Origin: Pyrodictiaceae archaeon
GTDB taxonomy: Archaea; Thermoproteota; Thermoprotei_A; Sulfolobales; Pyrodictiaceae
Direction of reading: 5' to 3'
Length of the DNA stretch: 27,653 bases
Assembly: GCA_027046105.1 (NCBI GenBank)
Contig: JALTZQ010000011.1
Location: 1-27,653, forward strand
Shown: positions 7,704 to 15,478 of the stretch, piece after piece
Numbering within the stretch: position 1 is the first letter of the stretch
Layout: the number at the start of each line of letters is the position of its first letter
Notes under the pieces: model-generated
Database searches by the model: none
What the model saw: only the letters and a program-made list of their open reading frames with translations
Told to the model about the DNA's origin: nothing
Program-made: the position numbers and the translations under genes

Positions 7704-8864
7704 TCACCCGCCAAAGAGTGTTGCAAACCATACTTTCTCGAAAACTATCTTGGCTCCACGAAACGCTTTTGCACCACCAATCATTCTACATTCAGGGTAT
7801 GGTGCTTCACCACGTAGCTTCTTGCTAAAGTCACAATACACCATTGCACCCATATAGCCTAGATCCATCTCGCATACACCGGACATGTTGTAATCCTCTC
7901 CCATAAAGGCGCCACGTACTTCATCAAGTATTTGTGTAGCTACGTGCTCGGCCTGGAAATGAGCAAAAACACCCGCCATGCCAAGTCCTAGGGTAGGAGC
8001 TATTACGTCACCTATTCCGAAAACATCATCATACCTCGTGTGGCGTAATCTCGGTAACTTTACGTCCATGTAACCTGACTGCTTGTTGACTAAATCAGAG
8101 TCTAAGATTGGTTTAGGAGGCCTATGTGGAGGAACGACAATGGCTAGATCATAGTCTAGGGAATCACCATTAGCAAAGACTATCTTACGTGATTCTGCAT
8201 CCACGTGATCGAAGCGTACACCACCAATAAAGTCAATGTCATACTGAGCTAGTAAGCGCTTGAAAGCACTTACCATCATGGGTCCAAAAGGCTCCATGGG
8301 CTCCCTCCACTCATGGAAAACCGTTACCTTTACATCAGTTACACCACGTAGCTCCATGAGGTATTTGAGCATGAACGCTACTTCAAATGGTGCAGGAGGG
8401 CACCTGTAGGGCATAGAGGCAGGGCCGACAACTATCCTTTTACCCTTAAATCCACGCAGCTTACTCCTACATTCAAGGGCACCATCCATTTCCCAGGGAG
8501 CACAACTATCACCTAAAGCAGGTGTGCGAATGGTTTCAGCACCAAGAGAGACAACAAGGTAGTCGTACTCATAGCTAGCATTTACGCCAATAACGCGTCT
8601 ATCACCAGGATCAATCCTCATAATCTCGTCCTGAACAACTTTAACGCCATATCGTTCCATGAGTTTAAGCGGCCGCCGTATATCATCGGGTTCACGTATA
8701 CCCGTCATAACCCATAAGTAGGATGGGCGGAACTCATGGAAAGGACTCTTATCTATGACCGTAACCTCTATCTCGCCTGGACGAGCCCAATCCATTAATC
8801 TTCTCGCTAGTACTGCTCCTCCAGCACCTCCACCTAGAACCAGGACTCTTTTTGGTTGTGCCAA
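7704..8864 (-). CDS. SQR-like FAD-dependent pyridine-nucleotide-disulfide oxidoreductase
   Basis: A 386-residue flavoprotein of the sulfide:quinone oxidoreductase/FCSD superfamily. It has an N-terminal Rossmann FAD motif (VLGGGAGG, about 9-16), VIDKS at the end of the second strand, and VFGIGDV near residue 281 as the second FAD motif. Cysteines: C121 and C132, C155 in the SQR-type YRCPPAPFE, and C331 in GVCEMDLG. These resemble the redox Cys sites of SQR, suggesting sulfide or persulfide oxidation with electrons passed to quinone. I chose the TTG at 8864 because the protein then begins AQPKRVLVLGGG like its family; a TTG at 8897 would add 11 residues. It is upstream of DUF1641. Confidence 0.85.
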   Translation of the reverse strand: MAQPKRVLVLGGGAGGAVLARRLMDWARPGEIEVTVIDKSPFHEFRPSYLWVMTGIREPDDIRRPLKLMERYGVKVVQDEIMRIDPGDRRVIGVNASYEYDYLVVSLGAETIRTPALGDSCAPWEMDGALECRSKLRGFKGKRIVVGPASMPYRCPPAPFEVAFMLKYLMELRGVTDVKVTVFHEWREPMEPFGPMMVSAFKRLLAQYDIDFIGGVRFDHVDAESRKIVFANGDSLDYDLAIVVPPHRPPKPILDSDLVNKQSGYMDVKLPRLRHTRYDDVFGIGDVIAPTLGLGMAGVFAHFQAEHVATQILDEVRGAFMGEDYNMSGVCEMDLGYMGAMVYCDFSKKLRGEAPYPECRMIGGAKAFRGAKIVFEKVWFATLFGG

Positions 8865-8904
8865 GTCCGGGCCCAGGAAATATATTGCACATAGCAAGAG
8901 TAAT

Positions 8905-8915
8905 ATATTTTGCTT
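8905..8915 (-). promoter_or_regulatory. Candidate TATA box for the SQR-like/DUF1641 operon
   Basis: In the minus-strand sense the sequence reads AAAATATATTA, inside an unusually AT-rich island (about 8878-8950). Transcription would begin near 8884, which favours the TTG at 8864 over the one at 8897. A second AT-rich stretch at 8931-8940 is an alternative. Confidence 0.4.
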
Positions 8916-8939
8916 GATATGTTCAAATTATCGTATATA

Positions 8940-9812
8940 TTATCTTTCTTTTGTTTCTTTTCTGTGCAAAGAATTAGGCCTTGGCTTCTGAGACTCATCC
9001 ACATGATCCACGTGAACTGCGAGATCAATGTTGTATCTCCGCCTTAACTCCTCAGATGCTTCATCAATCAACACGTTAGCAACCTCGTAGCTCATATTAG
9101 GCTCTATGTGAACCACTGCATCACCATGATATTTACCAGGCACTACCATCCTTAGACGCAGCTTAGAGACCTCAAGACCCCTCTTACTAAACTCCTCTAA
9201 CACCTTGCGGTAAGTCTCGGGGTGCACCATGTCAGACGACATGCGCACCATGTGCCAGCTCTGCTCCACCACTTCATAGACAATGTATGCTAAGAGGCCA
9301 ACACCACCAATATAGTCAATGATATAGCTTAGCGAGGCACCAGCATAAGCGGTAGCTGCAGTGACAACACCCTCTATGACTTCCGAGAAGGTAAAACCAG
9401 CATAGGCAGCACCAGCAATAAAGGCTCTACGAGCCACAATCACCGCCAAGAAATAAACCATTGCACCAGTCAAGGCATAGACTGCTGCCCTCTCTGATAC
9501 AGTGTATGGTTCTAGGCTAGACAACTCATAAGCCGCTATACCAGCTACAAACGAGTAAGCCGCTATAGAAGCCACAATACCTCCATAGACAAGCCTCTCA
9601 TGGCCATAAGGGTGGTCGTAGTCTGGAGGCCTACCTGCATAGTATATCGAGGCTAGGACGAAGACTCCTGCAACCAGATTAGCAAAACACGTAAGCGCAT
9701 CAACGAAAACCGCCTTACTCCCTTCAAAAGCTCCAAGCAGTTTTACAAAAGCACCTAAACCACTCAAGACTAGCGCAGACACCATCCAGCCAAAGTAGCC
9801 CATTTGCCCCAT
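8940..9812 (-). CDS. Cation diffusion facilitator (CDF) family metal transporter, altered metal site
   Basis: A 290-residue protein with about six membrane helices (residues 8-190) and a C-terminal ferredoxin-like cytoplasmic domain (about 195-277) ending in a charged tail. DHPYGHER (66-73) is the CDF loop motif. The N-terminal helix has the family pattern, but the transport site is unusual: in TM2 the second Asp of D-x3-D is Cys42 (D38 kept), and in TM5 the H-x3-D pair reads Phe140/Glu144. Substrate may therefore differ from Zn or be a softer or larger metal. The start is ATG with GGTGAGG about 7 nt ahead. It lies upstream of the SQR-like gene with a 75-bp gap holding the promoter. Confidence 0.87.
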   Translation of the reverse strand: MGQMGYFGWMVSALVLSGLGAFVKLLGAFEGSKAVFVDALTCFANLVAGVFVLASIYYAGRPPDYDHPYGHERLVYGGIVASIAAYSFVAGIAAYELSSLEPYTVSERAAVYALTGAMVYFLAVIVARRAFIAGAAYAGFTFSEVIEGVVTAATAYAGASLSYIIDYIGGVGLLAYIVYEVVEQSWHMVRMSSDMVHPETYRKVLEEFSKRGLEVSKLRLRMVVPGKYHGDAVVHIEPNMSYEVANVLIDEASEELRRRYNIDLAVHVDHVDESQKPRPNSLHRKETKER

Positions 9813-9944
9813 TACAGCCTCACCAAGCCCGTTAGAGATCCCCTGACATAGTCGTATTCAACAAGATAATCAGCCCAGTAAATACCCGGTAATGAAGCTG
9901 GTGGAAGCCTACCCTAACACGCGCCTAACTTAATCTAGCCCCCG

Positions 9945-9954
9945 AATATATAAA
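9945..9954 (+). promoter_or_regulatory. TATA box for the fucose-isomerase-like gene
   Basis: AATATATAAA preceded by CCCG, one of the best archaeal TATA boxes in the window. The predicted start is near 9978, leaving a leader of about 67 nt before the ATG at 10045. Confidence 0.55.
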
Positions 9955-9985
9955 GGGCCAACCTACACTATCCAGTGCCACGACT

Positions 9986-9998
9986 CCCGAGTTTCGGG
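9986..9998 (+). promoter_or_regulatory. Short leader hairpin
   Basis: CCCGA-GTT-TCGGG is a perfect 5-bp stem with a 3-nt loop just inside the predicted 5' leader of the isomerase-like gene. Function is unknown; it could be a stability element or an operator palindrome. Confidence 0.3.
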
Positions 9999-10044
9999 TT
10001 AGAGGGATCTGTTCCTATGTATTTGATGGAAAGGAGTCAATTCT

Positions 10045-11316
10045 ATGGTGGAAGGCGTGGGTAATCCGGATAATATTTGTGCCGCAATACTTGCGTCTCC
10101 TCTTCGTCGCCAAGAATACGTTGAAAAGTTGAAGAGAACACTCATAGACAATGTAGCGGCTAAGTCTGGCGTAACATACCTGGGGGTAATAGACGACGTA
10201 CCACCACGTAATGTCCTTAATGGCTGCGAGGCTCTCTTCGGCATTGTAGCTACGGGTGGAACAGAGCACATAATGCTAAGCATAGCATCCATTATGAGTG
10301 GAAAACCAATAATCTACGCTAGTGTCCCCTACGCGAATAGTCTTCCAGCTATTGTTGAAGCTAGACCCCTTCTACAGGATCATAGTGTTGCTATAGTCCA
10401 CTTACCTAGGCTAGAGGAGAACCCGAAGAGAATGTTAGAGATGTCTTTAGCAGCACTTCGCGCTGTGACGCGCCTGCATAATGCAAGGCTTGGTGTACTT
10501 GGTGGACCTAGCCCTTGGCTAGTCTATAGTCGTGTAAGCCCAAGCCTCCTCTACAGTAGGCTTGGTATAGAGATTGTTAACATAGATCTCTCACTCCTCT
10601 ACGAGAAGTACATGAATGCGAAACCGCCAGTAGATCTGGTCGAGAAGATACTCAATGAGGCGCATGAAACACTAGTTGATAGGAGAAGGGTGGAAGACGC
10701 CTTACGGGTCTATATAGCACTAAAAGAGATTATCGAGGAATATAAGCTAGACATAATCTCCGTAAAGTGTTTCGACATAATAAAGACGCTCAAGACCACT
10801 GCATGCCTAGCATTCTCCCTCCTAAATGATGGAAGATTTATCGCTGGTTGTGAAGGTGATATACCGGCAGCAATCTCAATGGCAATACTCACCTACGTAT
10901 CACAGAAACCCTCATTTATAGGAAACCTTGCAATCGTGGAGGAGAAGACGATGCTGATAAGCCACTGTACAGCCCCCATGGGGCTCGCTAGTAATGGTTA
11001 CAGGCTAGACACACACTATGAGAGTGGAGAGGGGGTTGGCGTAGCCCTCTACTTTAGGGAGGGTGAGCCAGTCACAGTTATGCGTCTCAGTCCTGATCTT
11101 TCACGAATGCGAGTCCTACGTGGAAAACTTGTGAAAGGTAAACCAGAGTTGAAGGAACACTGCCGTAGCCAGGCATGGGTCGAACTAAACAGTGATCCCA
11201 AGGTGCTCGTTGATCGTAGCCTAGGAAACCACTATGCAATGACCTATGGCGACTATGTTGATGCTCTAAGAATTGTTGCTGAGCTACTTGGGATGGAGTT
11301 TGAGTTCATCGAGTAA
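10045..11316 (+). CDS. L-fucose/L-arabinose isomerase-family protein
   Basis: A 423-residue protein. The C-terminal half has the motif series of archaeal fucose-isomerase-like proteins: GCEGDIPAA (268-276; E270 and D272 as likely metal/catalytic acids), ISHCTAP (305-311), the HYESG segment (H324), CRSQA (373-377) and GNHYAMTYGDY (394-404; H396). The N-terminal half (residues 10-170) is the two-domain Rossmann-like part, with VIDDVPP and VATGGTEH. Its substrate is unknown; a ketose/aldose isomerase role is the family expectation. The ATG at 10045 has AAAGGAG about 8 nt ahead. The last 33 nt overlap a convergent hypothetical gene. Confidence 0.82.
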   Translation: MVEGVGNPDNICAAILASPLRRQEYVEKLKRTLIDNVAAKSGVTYLGVIDDVPPRNVLNGCEALFGIVATGGTEHIMLSIASIMSGKPIIYASVPYANSLPAIVEARPLLQDHSVAIVHLPRLEENPKRMLEMSLAALRAVTRLHNARLGVLGGPSPWLVYSRVSPSLLYSRLGIEIVNIDLSLLYEKYMNAKPPVDLVEKILNEAHETLVDRRRVEDALRVYIALKEIIEEYKLDIISVKCFDIIKTLKTTACLAFSLLNDGRFIAGCEGDIPAAISMAILTYVSQKPSFIGNLAIVEEKTMLISHCTAPMGLASNGYRLDTHYESGEGVGVALYFREGEPVTVMRLSPDLSRMRVLRGKLVKGKPELKEHCRSQAWVELNSDPKVLVDRSLGNHYAMTYGDYVDALRIVAELLGMEFEFIE

Positions 11317-11661
11317 CTGGAGGGCTTCCGAGAGCTCATCTACAACCCTTTCAATAACCATTGACTCAACGTATTCTTCTGCCCTCCGCTGACAGTCCGA
11401 GATAGCCTCCTTTAGCTTGCTAAGGCTTTCCCGGAGCTTCTCAGCAAGTCTAGGCAACCACCAGTAGTTGAGAGCCTCATCGATACTAGCCGCCCATGCA
11501 AAACCTCTTACAATCGCAGAGGCAGCTTCAAGGGCCTCATCAAGAGCTTCACCGCCACACTTCCTAGCCGCTCTTGACGCATACAAGGCTTCCGCAATAC
11601 GTGCTACAAACTTGACTGAGACCTCATACACCTCCCTATTCTTCATGACTACGAGCCCCAC
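11284..11661 (-). CDS. Hypothetical all-helical protein
   Basis: Up to 125 residues, almost entirely predicted helix with Ala/Glu/Leu-rich heptad-like stretches (YASRAARKCGGEALDEALEA; LREKL-like SLSKLKEAISDCQRRAEEY). I do not recognise a family; the pattern could be a small four-helix protein. The start is GTG 11661 or ATG 11646; the latter has GTGGGG about 9 nt ahead. The 3' end overlaps the convergent isomerase-like gene by 33 nt, which is long for this window, so the gene is likely but not certain. Composition matches its neighbours. Confidence 0.55.
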   Translation of the reverse strand: MGLVVMKNREVYEVSVKFVARIAEALYASRAARKCGGEALDEALEAASAIVRGFAWAASIDEALNYWWLPRLAEKLRESLSKLKEAISDCQRRAEEYVESMVIERVVDELSEALQLLDELKLHPK

Positions 11662-11771
11662 GGTCTAGAGCATGCCTTGGAGGGGACATTAATCTTCTTC
11701 TTAATAGTCACCTAGCGGATTAGCCCTGTTAGAAATTCAATGGGTTAAAGTAGCTGTTATATAGTGGGTGA

Positions 11772-12332
11772 TTACCTAACTGTTCTCGTCCTCCTACATG
11801 CTATTATTGTGTAGCCCACTTTGCCTCTCCTCTGTTCTACGACTTTGTACCTCTTACTGCTTAGTACCTGGCTAAGGTCCTCTATCTTGAGAAATTTTGC
11901 TGGAAATCCTAGAAGTTGTTCGCCTATTTCTAGTAGTTTGCCTAGACCCTTAGGCTGGAAGTCATGGATGTGTATGCACCCGTTTGCGAGCACGCGATCT
12001 GCCTCTTCTAAGGCCTTCCATGGGTTGGTGAAGTGGTGCAGTGAGTCGTGGAACACTATTGCGCCAAACCACGACTTATTACGGATGCCAAGGTTTTCAG
12101 CATCACCAATAACTGCTTCGCTACACGGTCCTCGTGGTGCCCTAGATGCCAGGATGGGGTCTAGTTCCCAAACAACGTGGTACCCCTTACAGTCCATGCC
12201 ATGGAGTAATCCTCCAGAGCCACCACCAACATCGAGCACCATTGGCTCGTCCTTTACAAGGCTTCTAGGGTAGTCGTAGAAGCTTTTCGGTACGTACTTG
12301 TAGACGAGCCTTAGGAGGAGCTGTCCTATCAA
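11772..12332 (-). CDS. Class I SAM-dependent methyltransferase
   Basis: A 186-residue protein of methyltransferase type 11. Motif I is VLDVGGGSGG (32-41); ELDP (about 56-59) is the acidic residue after strand 2; GDAENLG (about 76-82) follows; and VFHDSLHHFTNPWKALEEA is motif IV/post-motif IV. The substrate is not evident; lipid, quinone or small-molecule methylation are all possible. The start is TTG with GGAGTGGTG about 8 nt ahead; the ATG just upstream is out of frame and meets TGA at once. It is monocistronic, downstream of the recombinase on the same strand with a gap of 88 bp. Confidence 0.85.
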   Translation of the reverse strand: MIGQLLLRLVYKYVPKSFYDYPRSLVKDEPMVLDVGGGSGGLLHGMDCKGYHVVWELDPILASRAPRGPCSEAVIGDAENLGIRNKSWFGAIVFHDSLHHFTNPWKALEEADRVLANGCIHIHDFQPKGLGKLLEIGEQLLGFPAKFLKIEDLSQVLSSKRYKVVEQRRGKVGYTIIACRRTRTVR

Positions 12333-12420
12333 ACCATTTGCACCACTCCAGGTGTAGATAATCTCTCTTCCGCGGATAATTCCCTTCTATATGGTGGCGA
12401 GTGGTATGAGGGATGTTTTG

Positions 12421-13560
12421 TCAGGTTTTTGGTCGTCGTCGCTCGGTATGGGGACTGTGTGGTGTAGTTGTTGGTTGTTGTGGGGGTATTGGTGGCTGGT
12501 ATTGGTGATAGGGTAGGGGTTGCTGTGGGTATGCTTGTTGGGTGTATTGGGGTGAAGGGGGAGGAGTCGGATGTTGGTAGGGTTGGTATTGTTGTGGGTA
12601 GCTCGGTTGCATGGTTAGAGGCATCGGTGTGTAGGGGGTTTGCTGTGGTGGTTGTGGCGCATATGTTAGTGGTGGTTGGGGGTTGCTGAATACTTGCTGG
12701 TACTGTGCTCTGATGTCGTCTTGGACTAGGTGTAGATAGATTTGTGTAGTCTTTATGTCACGGTGTCCTAGTAGTCTCTGGACTACTGGTAGACTCATTC
12801 CTCGACGCAAGGCTTCCGTAGCGAATGTGTGTCGGAGTATGTGTGGTCTAACTCTTGAAGGGTCTAGCCCCGCTCTCTTGGCTAGTGTCTTGAGTCTCTT
12901 GTAGAGTGCAGAGTAGCTTATACCTAGTAAGCGGTCGCTTGGCTTGAGATTAGGATGTTGCCCTAACCATGCTCTTAGAGCTGCCTCTGTTAGTGCCCCA
13001 TAGTAGACTATGCGTTCCTCACCGTACTTAGCCATCCTCACCCTTATTGAGCGTGTACTGAAGTCTATATCCCCTAGGCGCAACTCTACCGCCTCCTGTG
13101 CACGTAGCCCTGTCTCGAAGAGAAGAGCCACAATGAGGATATCCAGGACATCTCTTGATGCTGAGAGTAGTTGAAGAACCTCATTGTATCGGAGAGCCTC
13201 TACGCTAGTGCCTCGAGGCTTACGTACGATAGGGACTTTAATGGGTAGGCCTAGCCATTCTATGAAGCCTCGTAGGAATAATGTGTAGTAGTGCATGGTG
13301 TTTTGTCTTCGCCTCCTCTCAATAGGATCACGTGTATCAAGGCGTGCTCTTATCCACTCCATAACCGTGGCCTCGTCTATGTCATTAATGCTTTTGGGCT
13401 GGGCATGGCTAAGGAAATCCGCTATGGCTGCACGATAGGATTTCACTGTTTTCTCGCTAGCTCCTGCAGCACGGAGTGCCGATAGAAATAGTTCCAGAAG
13501 CTTCCAAGGGTCATGATCTACTAGGTTTCGTGGTGGCGGCGGTAGGTCGAATCGCACCAT
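12421..13560 (-). CDS. xerA: XerA-type tyrosine recombinase with a Pro/Gln/Tyr-rich tail
   Basis: 379 residues. Residues 15-108 are the SAM-like core-binding domain; 120-290 the catalytic domain with all active-site residues: R153 (TGLRAQE), K178 (AKYGEER), H240 and R243 (HILRHTFA), H266 (LGHRD) and nucleophile Y275. Archaeal XerA resolves chromosome dimers at a dif site. Usual length is about 280-290 residues; here about 80 further residues (292-371) consist largely of Pro, Gln, Tyr and Thr with PQQ, QPY and PPP patterns, ending in basic ERRRPKT. No attachment-site duplication or phage genes lie nearby, so a housekeeping role fits better than a mobile integrase. Starts at ATG 13560. Confidence 0.92.
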   Translation of the reverse strand: MVRFDLPPPPRNLVDHDPWKLLELFLSALRAAGASEKTVKSYRAAIADFLSHAQPKSINDIDEATVMEWIRARLDTRDPIERRRRQNTMHYYTLFLRGFIEWLGLPIKVPIVRKPRGTSVEALRYNEVLQLLSASRDVLDILIVALLFETGLRAQEAVELRLGDIDFSTRSIRVRMAKYGEERIVYYGALTEAALRAWLGQHPNLKPSDRLLGISYSALYKRLKTLAKRAGLDPSRVRPHILRHTFATEALRRGMSLPVVQRLLGHRDIKTTQIYLHLVQDDIRAQYQQVFSNPQPPLTYAPQPPQQTPYTPMPLTMQPSYPQQYQPYQHPTPPPSPQYTQQAYPQQPLPYHQYQPPIPPQQPTTTPHSPHTERRRPKT

Positions 13561-13682
13561 AGCCTAGTAGCCACCCATACCAGTATATTGCTTCATTGGA
13601 GTGTAAGACGGGGTGGGACAAAGTAACACCATCTAGTGATTACGTGTTTTGTGTGTTGTGTTCCCGTTTTGCTGCGGCTGTA

Positions 13683-13690
13683 CTTATATC
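13683..13690 (+). promoter_or_regulatory. Candidate TATA box for the ccmC-ccmE operon
   Basis: CTTATATC lies about 45 nt ahead of the TTG start of ccmC. Predicted transcription start is near 13714, just before GGGGAG at 13720-13725. Confidence 0.45.
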
Positions 13691-13731
13691 TTGGCTCTCG
13701 TGTTGGCTCTTACTCTTCCGGGGAGTAGTCT

Positions 13732-14763
13732 TTGGCTAGACTAGCACGTATAGCACCCATAGTCTTAGCCATACTGGTGGTTGTGGATGCTCTCCTGGCT
13801 GTACATGTTGTGCAGCGTGCACCATTTCCCCTGCGGGTACCCTTAGGGTCTCCTACAGCCTACCTAAACGTTTACCTTCACGTTCCGATCGCCTGGACAA
13901 GCTATGTTATGTTTACGATCTCCTTCATACTAGCAATAATCCTGCTCGCCAAGGGACGTGATGACCTAGACCCTTACGTGTATTCATTCGCGTTCCTTGG
14001 TCTTATCTTTGCAGCTGCTACACTAGTCACGGGAAGTGCTTGGGCATCAGAGTCCTGGGGAACACCATGGAACTGGGATCCTCGCGAAACAGCTGTACTC
14101 CTACTCTTCCTCGCCTATATCGTGTACTTTGCGATAAGGCATAGCATAGCTGATCCCGAGAGAGCAGTAAGGCTAAGCGCGGTCTATGCTGTAGCAGCAT
14201 ATTCGCTTGTACCAATCAGCTTCATAGCACCAAGGATTATGGAGAGTCTACATCCTACACCCAGGGAGTTTGGAGGTTTTGTTGCCAGGCCAGAGATACT
14301 ATGGCTATTTGTCTCGAGGGTTATGATAGCATTGTTTGTTGCGGGGCTCTTAGGCTACCTTTACACGCTACGGACGCGAGGCATTGAGATACACTATCGG
14401 AGAGTACTGGCCATTGCAGGTATACTAGTTATCGTAGCCGGTATTGGTGCTGGCTTCTACATTCTTCAACCCTACATAACTGGTAGTGTCGAACGAGTCT
14501 TGGATGCACGGATGCAGGGTAGCATGATAACCGCGCTTGAACTAGATGAGTCTGGCTGGGTTAAACTAGACAACCCACAGCCTTCACCTATAACCCCTGC
14601 TACATACAATGGCACGCCAACTATAGTGGGACACCTCGTGTATTTGACGGATAATGGTGTCTCAGTGGTCATCCATTGGAGTGTTGCGCTAAATCTTACA
14701 GTACACATGATATTAGTGGGTGGCCTACTTCTCTACATAGCTGGGATAAGGGCTAGGAGGTGA
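13732..14763 (+). CDS. ccmC: CcmC-like heme-handling protein (WWD domain), C-terminally extended
   Basis: A 343-residue membrane protein. The tryptophan-rich WWD motif runs from W104 to about E119 (WGTPWNWDPRET), flanked by the two heme-ligand-type histidines: H50 in YLHVPIAW and H174 in ESLHPTP, as in CcmC. This supports heme transfer to CcmE on the outer face of the membrane. Bacterial CcmC is about 245 residues with six helices; here about 120 extra residues add a helix (225-247), a polar segment (250-312, likely outside the cell) and a final helix (316-338). The start is TTG with GGGGAG about 7 nt ahead. The stop codon directly abuts the ccmE reading frame. Confidence 0.9.
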   Translation: MARLARIAPIVLAILVVVDALLAVHVVQRAPFPLRVPLGSPTAYLNVYLHVPIAWTSYVMFTISFILAIILLAKGRDDLDPYVYSFAFLGLIFAAATLVTGSAWASESWGTPWNWDPRETAVLLLFLAYIVYFAIRHSIADPERAVRLSAVYAVAAYSLVPISFIAPRIMESLHPTPREFGGFVARPEILWLFVSRVMIALFVAGLLGYLYTLRTRGIEIHYRRVLAIAGILVIVAGIGAGFYILQPYITGSVERVLDARMQGSMITALELDESGWVKLDNPQPSPITPATYNGTPTIVGHLVYLTDNGVSVVIHWSVALNLTVHMILVGGLLLYIAGIRARR

Positions 14764-14769
14764 ATGCTC

Positions 14770-15306
14770 ATGGGCTCCCTGAAGCCACTAATACTCGCAT
14801 CAGTACTATTCGTTGCCCTACTCGCTGTAGGCTATGCTGCAATAACTTCATCAAGCTACATGGATGTATCGCAATTAGCTGATAAAACAAGACCCATAAG
14901 AGCTACTGTTAAGGGATCACCCGCCTACCTAGGCATAAACCAGTACACGCTCGTCATCGGTGACTCAATGTACCGGCTAGACACTTATGGTTCATATGGT
15001 GTTGCCGAGCTGGTTCAGGGAAGTGGCTATGGCCCGGATAGCAGCTATGCTGTATTCATTCTTGAGGGTGATAATGGGTTCAAGGTGGTAGCACTCTATA
15101 GTGCTAAAGAGTTCCGCCGGCTTTATGGAGGTAGACCAGTTGTCTCTGAAAGGGTAGTAGTCGAGGGCGTCTATAAACCAGATATCCTTGCTACAATAAT
15201 CACACCCTTTGGGGAAAAACAACAGTACCCAGTCTTCATGGTCGAGAAGATACTTGAGGGATGTCATTCAAGCTATACCGAGCCTGTAGGCAGGATATCC
15301 GGATAG
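14770..15306 (+). CDS. ccmE: CcmE-like heme chaperone, cysteine type (C-x3-Y)
   Basis: 178 residues: one N-terminal membrane anchor (about 5-25), then an extracytoplasmic OB-fold-like domain (SYMDVSQL...VVVEGVYKPD). Near the C-terminus is C165-H-S-S-Y169 followed by TEP, matching H-x3-Y-T-P-P of bacterial CcmE but with Cys in place of the heme-binding His, as reported for CxxxY-type CcmE. It would carry heme from CcmC to apocytochrome c. I chose the ATG at 14770 because GGAGGTGA is about 8 nt ahead; the ATG at 14764 is too close. It is co-transcribed with ccmC. Confidence 0.85.
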   Translation: MGSLKPLILASVLFVALLAVGYAAITSSSYMDVSQLADKTRPIRATVKGSPAYLGINQYTLVIGDSMYRLDTYGSYGVAELVQGSGYGPDSSYAVFILEGDNGFKVVALYSAKEFRRLYGGRPVVSERVVVEGVYKPDILATIITPFGEKQQYPVFMVEKILEGCHSSYTEPVGRISG

Positions 15307-15315
15307 AAACCCAAC

Positions 15316-15333
15316 TTGCCCAGAGTCGGGCAA
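15316..15333 (+). repeat. Hairpin 1 after ccmE (possible terminator)
   Basis: TTGCCC-AGAGTC-GGGCAA is a perfect 6-bp stem with a 6-nt loop, starting 9 nt after the ccmE stop. There is no T-run after it, so termination is uncertain. Confidence 0.4.
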
Positions 15334-15345
15334 TAGGCTGGCCAT

Positions 15346-15363
15346 GACATGTCCGGGCATGTC
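15346..15363 (+). repeat. Hairpin 2 after ccmE
   Basis: GACATG-TCCGGG-CATGTC is a second perfect 6-bp stem with a 6-nt loop, 12 nt after the first. The matching 6-6-6 geometry suggests a paired RNA structure or a double operator rather than chance. Confidence 0.4.
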
Positions 15364-15478
15364 GCCGGATAAATAAGGCTGATTACAGAGTCATTTAAGC
15401 TGCTATGTCCTCTACACCGTGAAGCTAGTATCCCCCTAATTCTCCTCTTATTGCTTGCCATGATGGGAGGTCTGGGGT

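Larger units (their letters stand above)
9813..10044. other. Divergent intergenic region between the CDF and isomerase-like genes
   Basis: 232 bp. The right half holds a clear TATA box (9945-9954) and a short hairpin in the predicted leader of the rightward gene. The left half has no obvious leftward promoter; no RNA gene is visible. Confidence 0.5.

Noticed and set aside
9813..10044. tRNA or small structured RNA in the largest intergenic gap
   Set aside because: I looked for cloverleaf elements and box C/D motifs; only a short hairpin and a TATA box are present.
12468..12689. Open frame opposite the xerA tail and a G/T-rich, repeat-like plus strand
   Set aside because: The skew is fully explained by the Pro/Gln/Tyr codons of the recombinase tail on the minus strand; the plus-strand frame has no ribosome site or recognisable protein.
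12421..13560. Recombinase as the integrase of a mobile element
   Set aside because: No tRNA end, direct-repeat attachment sites or phage/plasmid genes nearby, and its catalytic domain fits housekeeping XerA.
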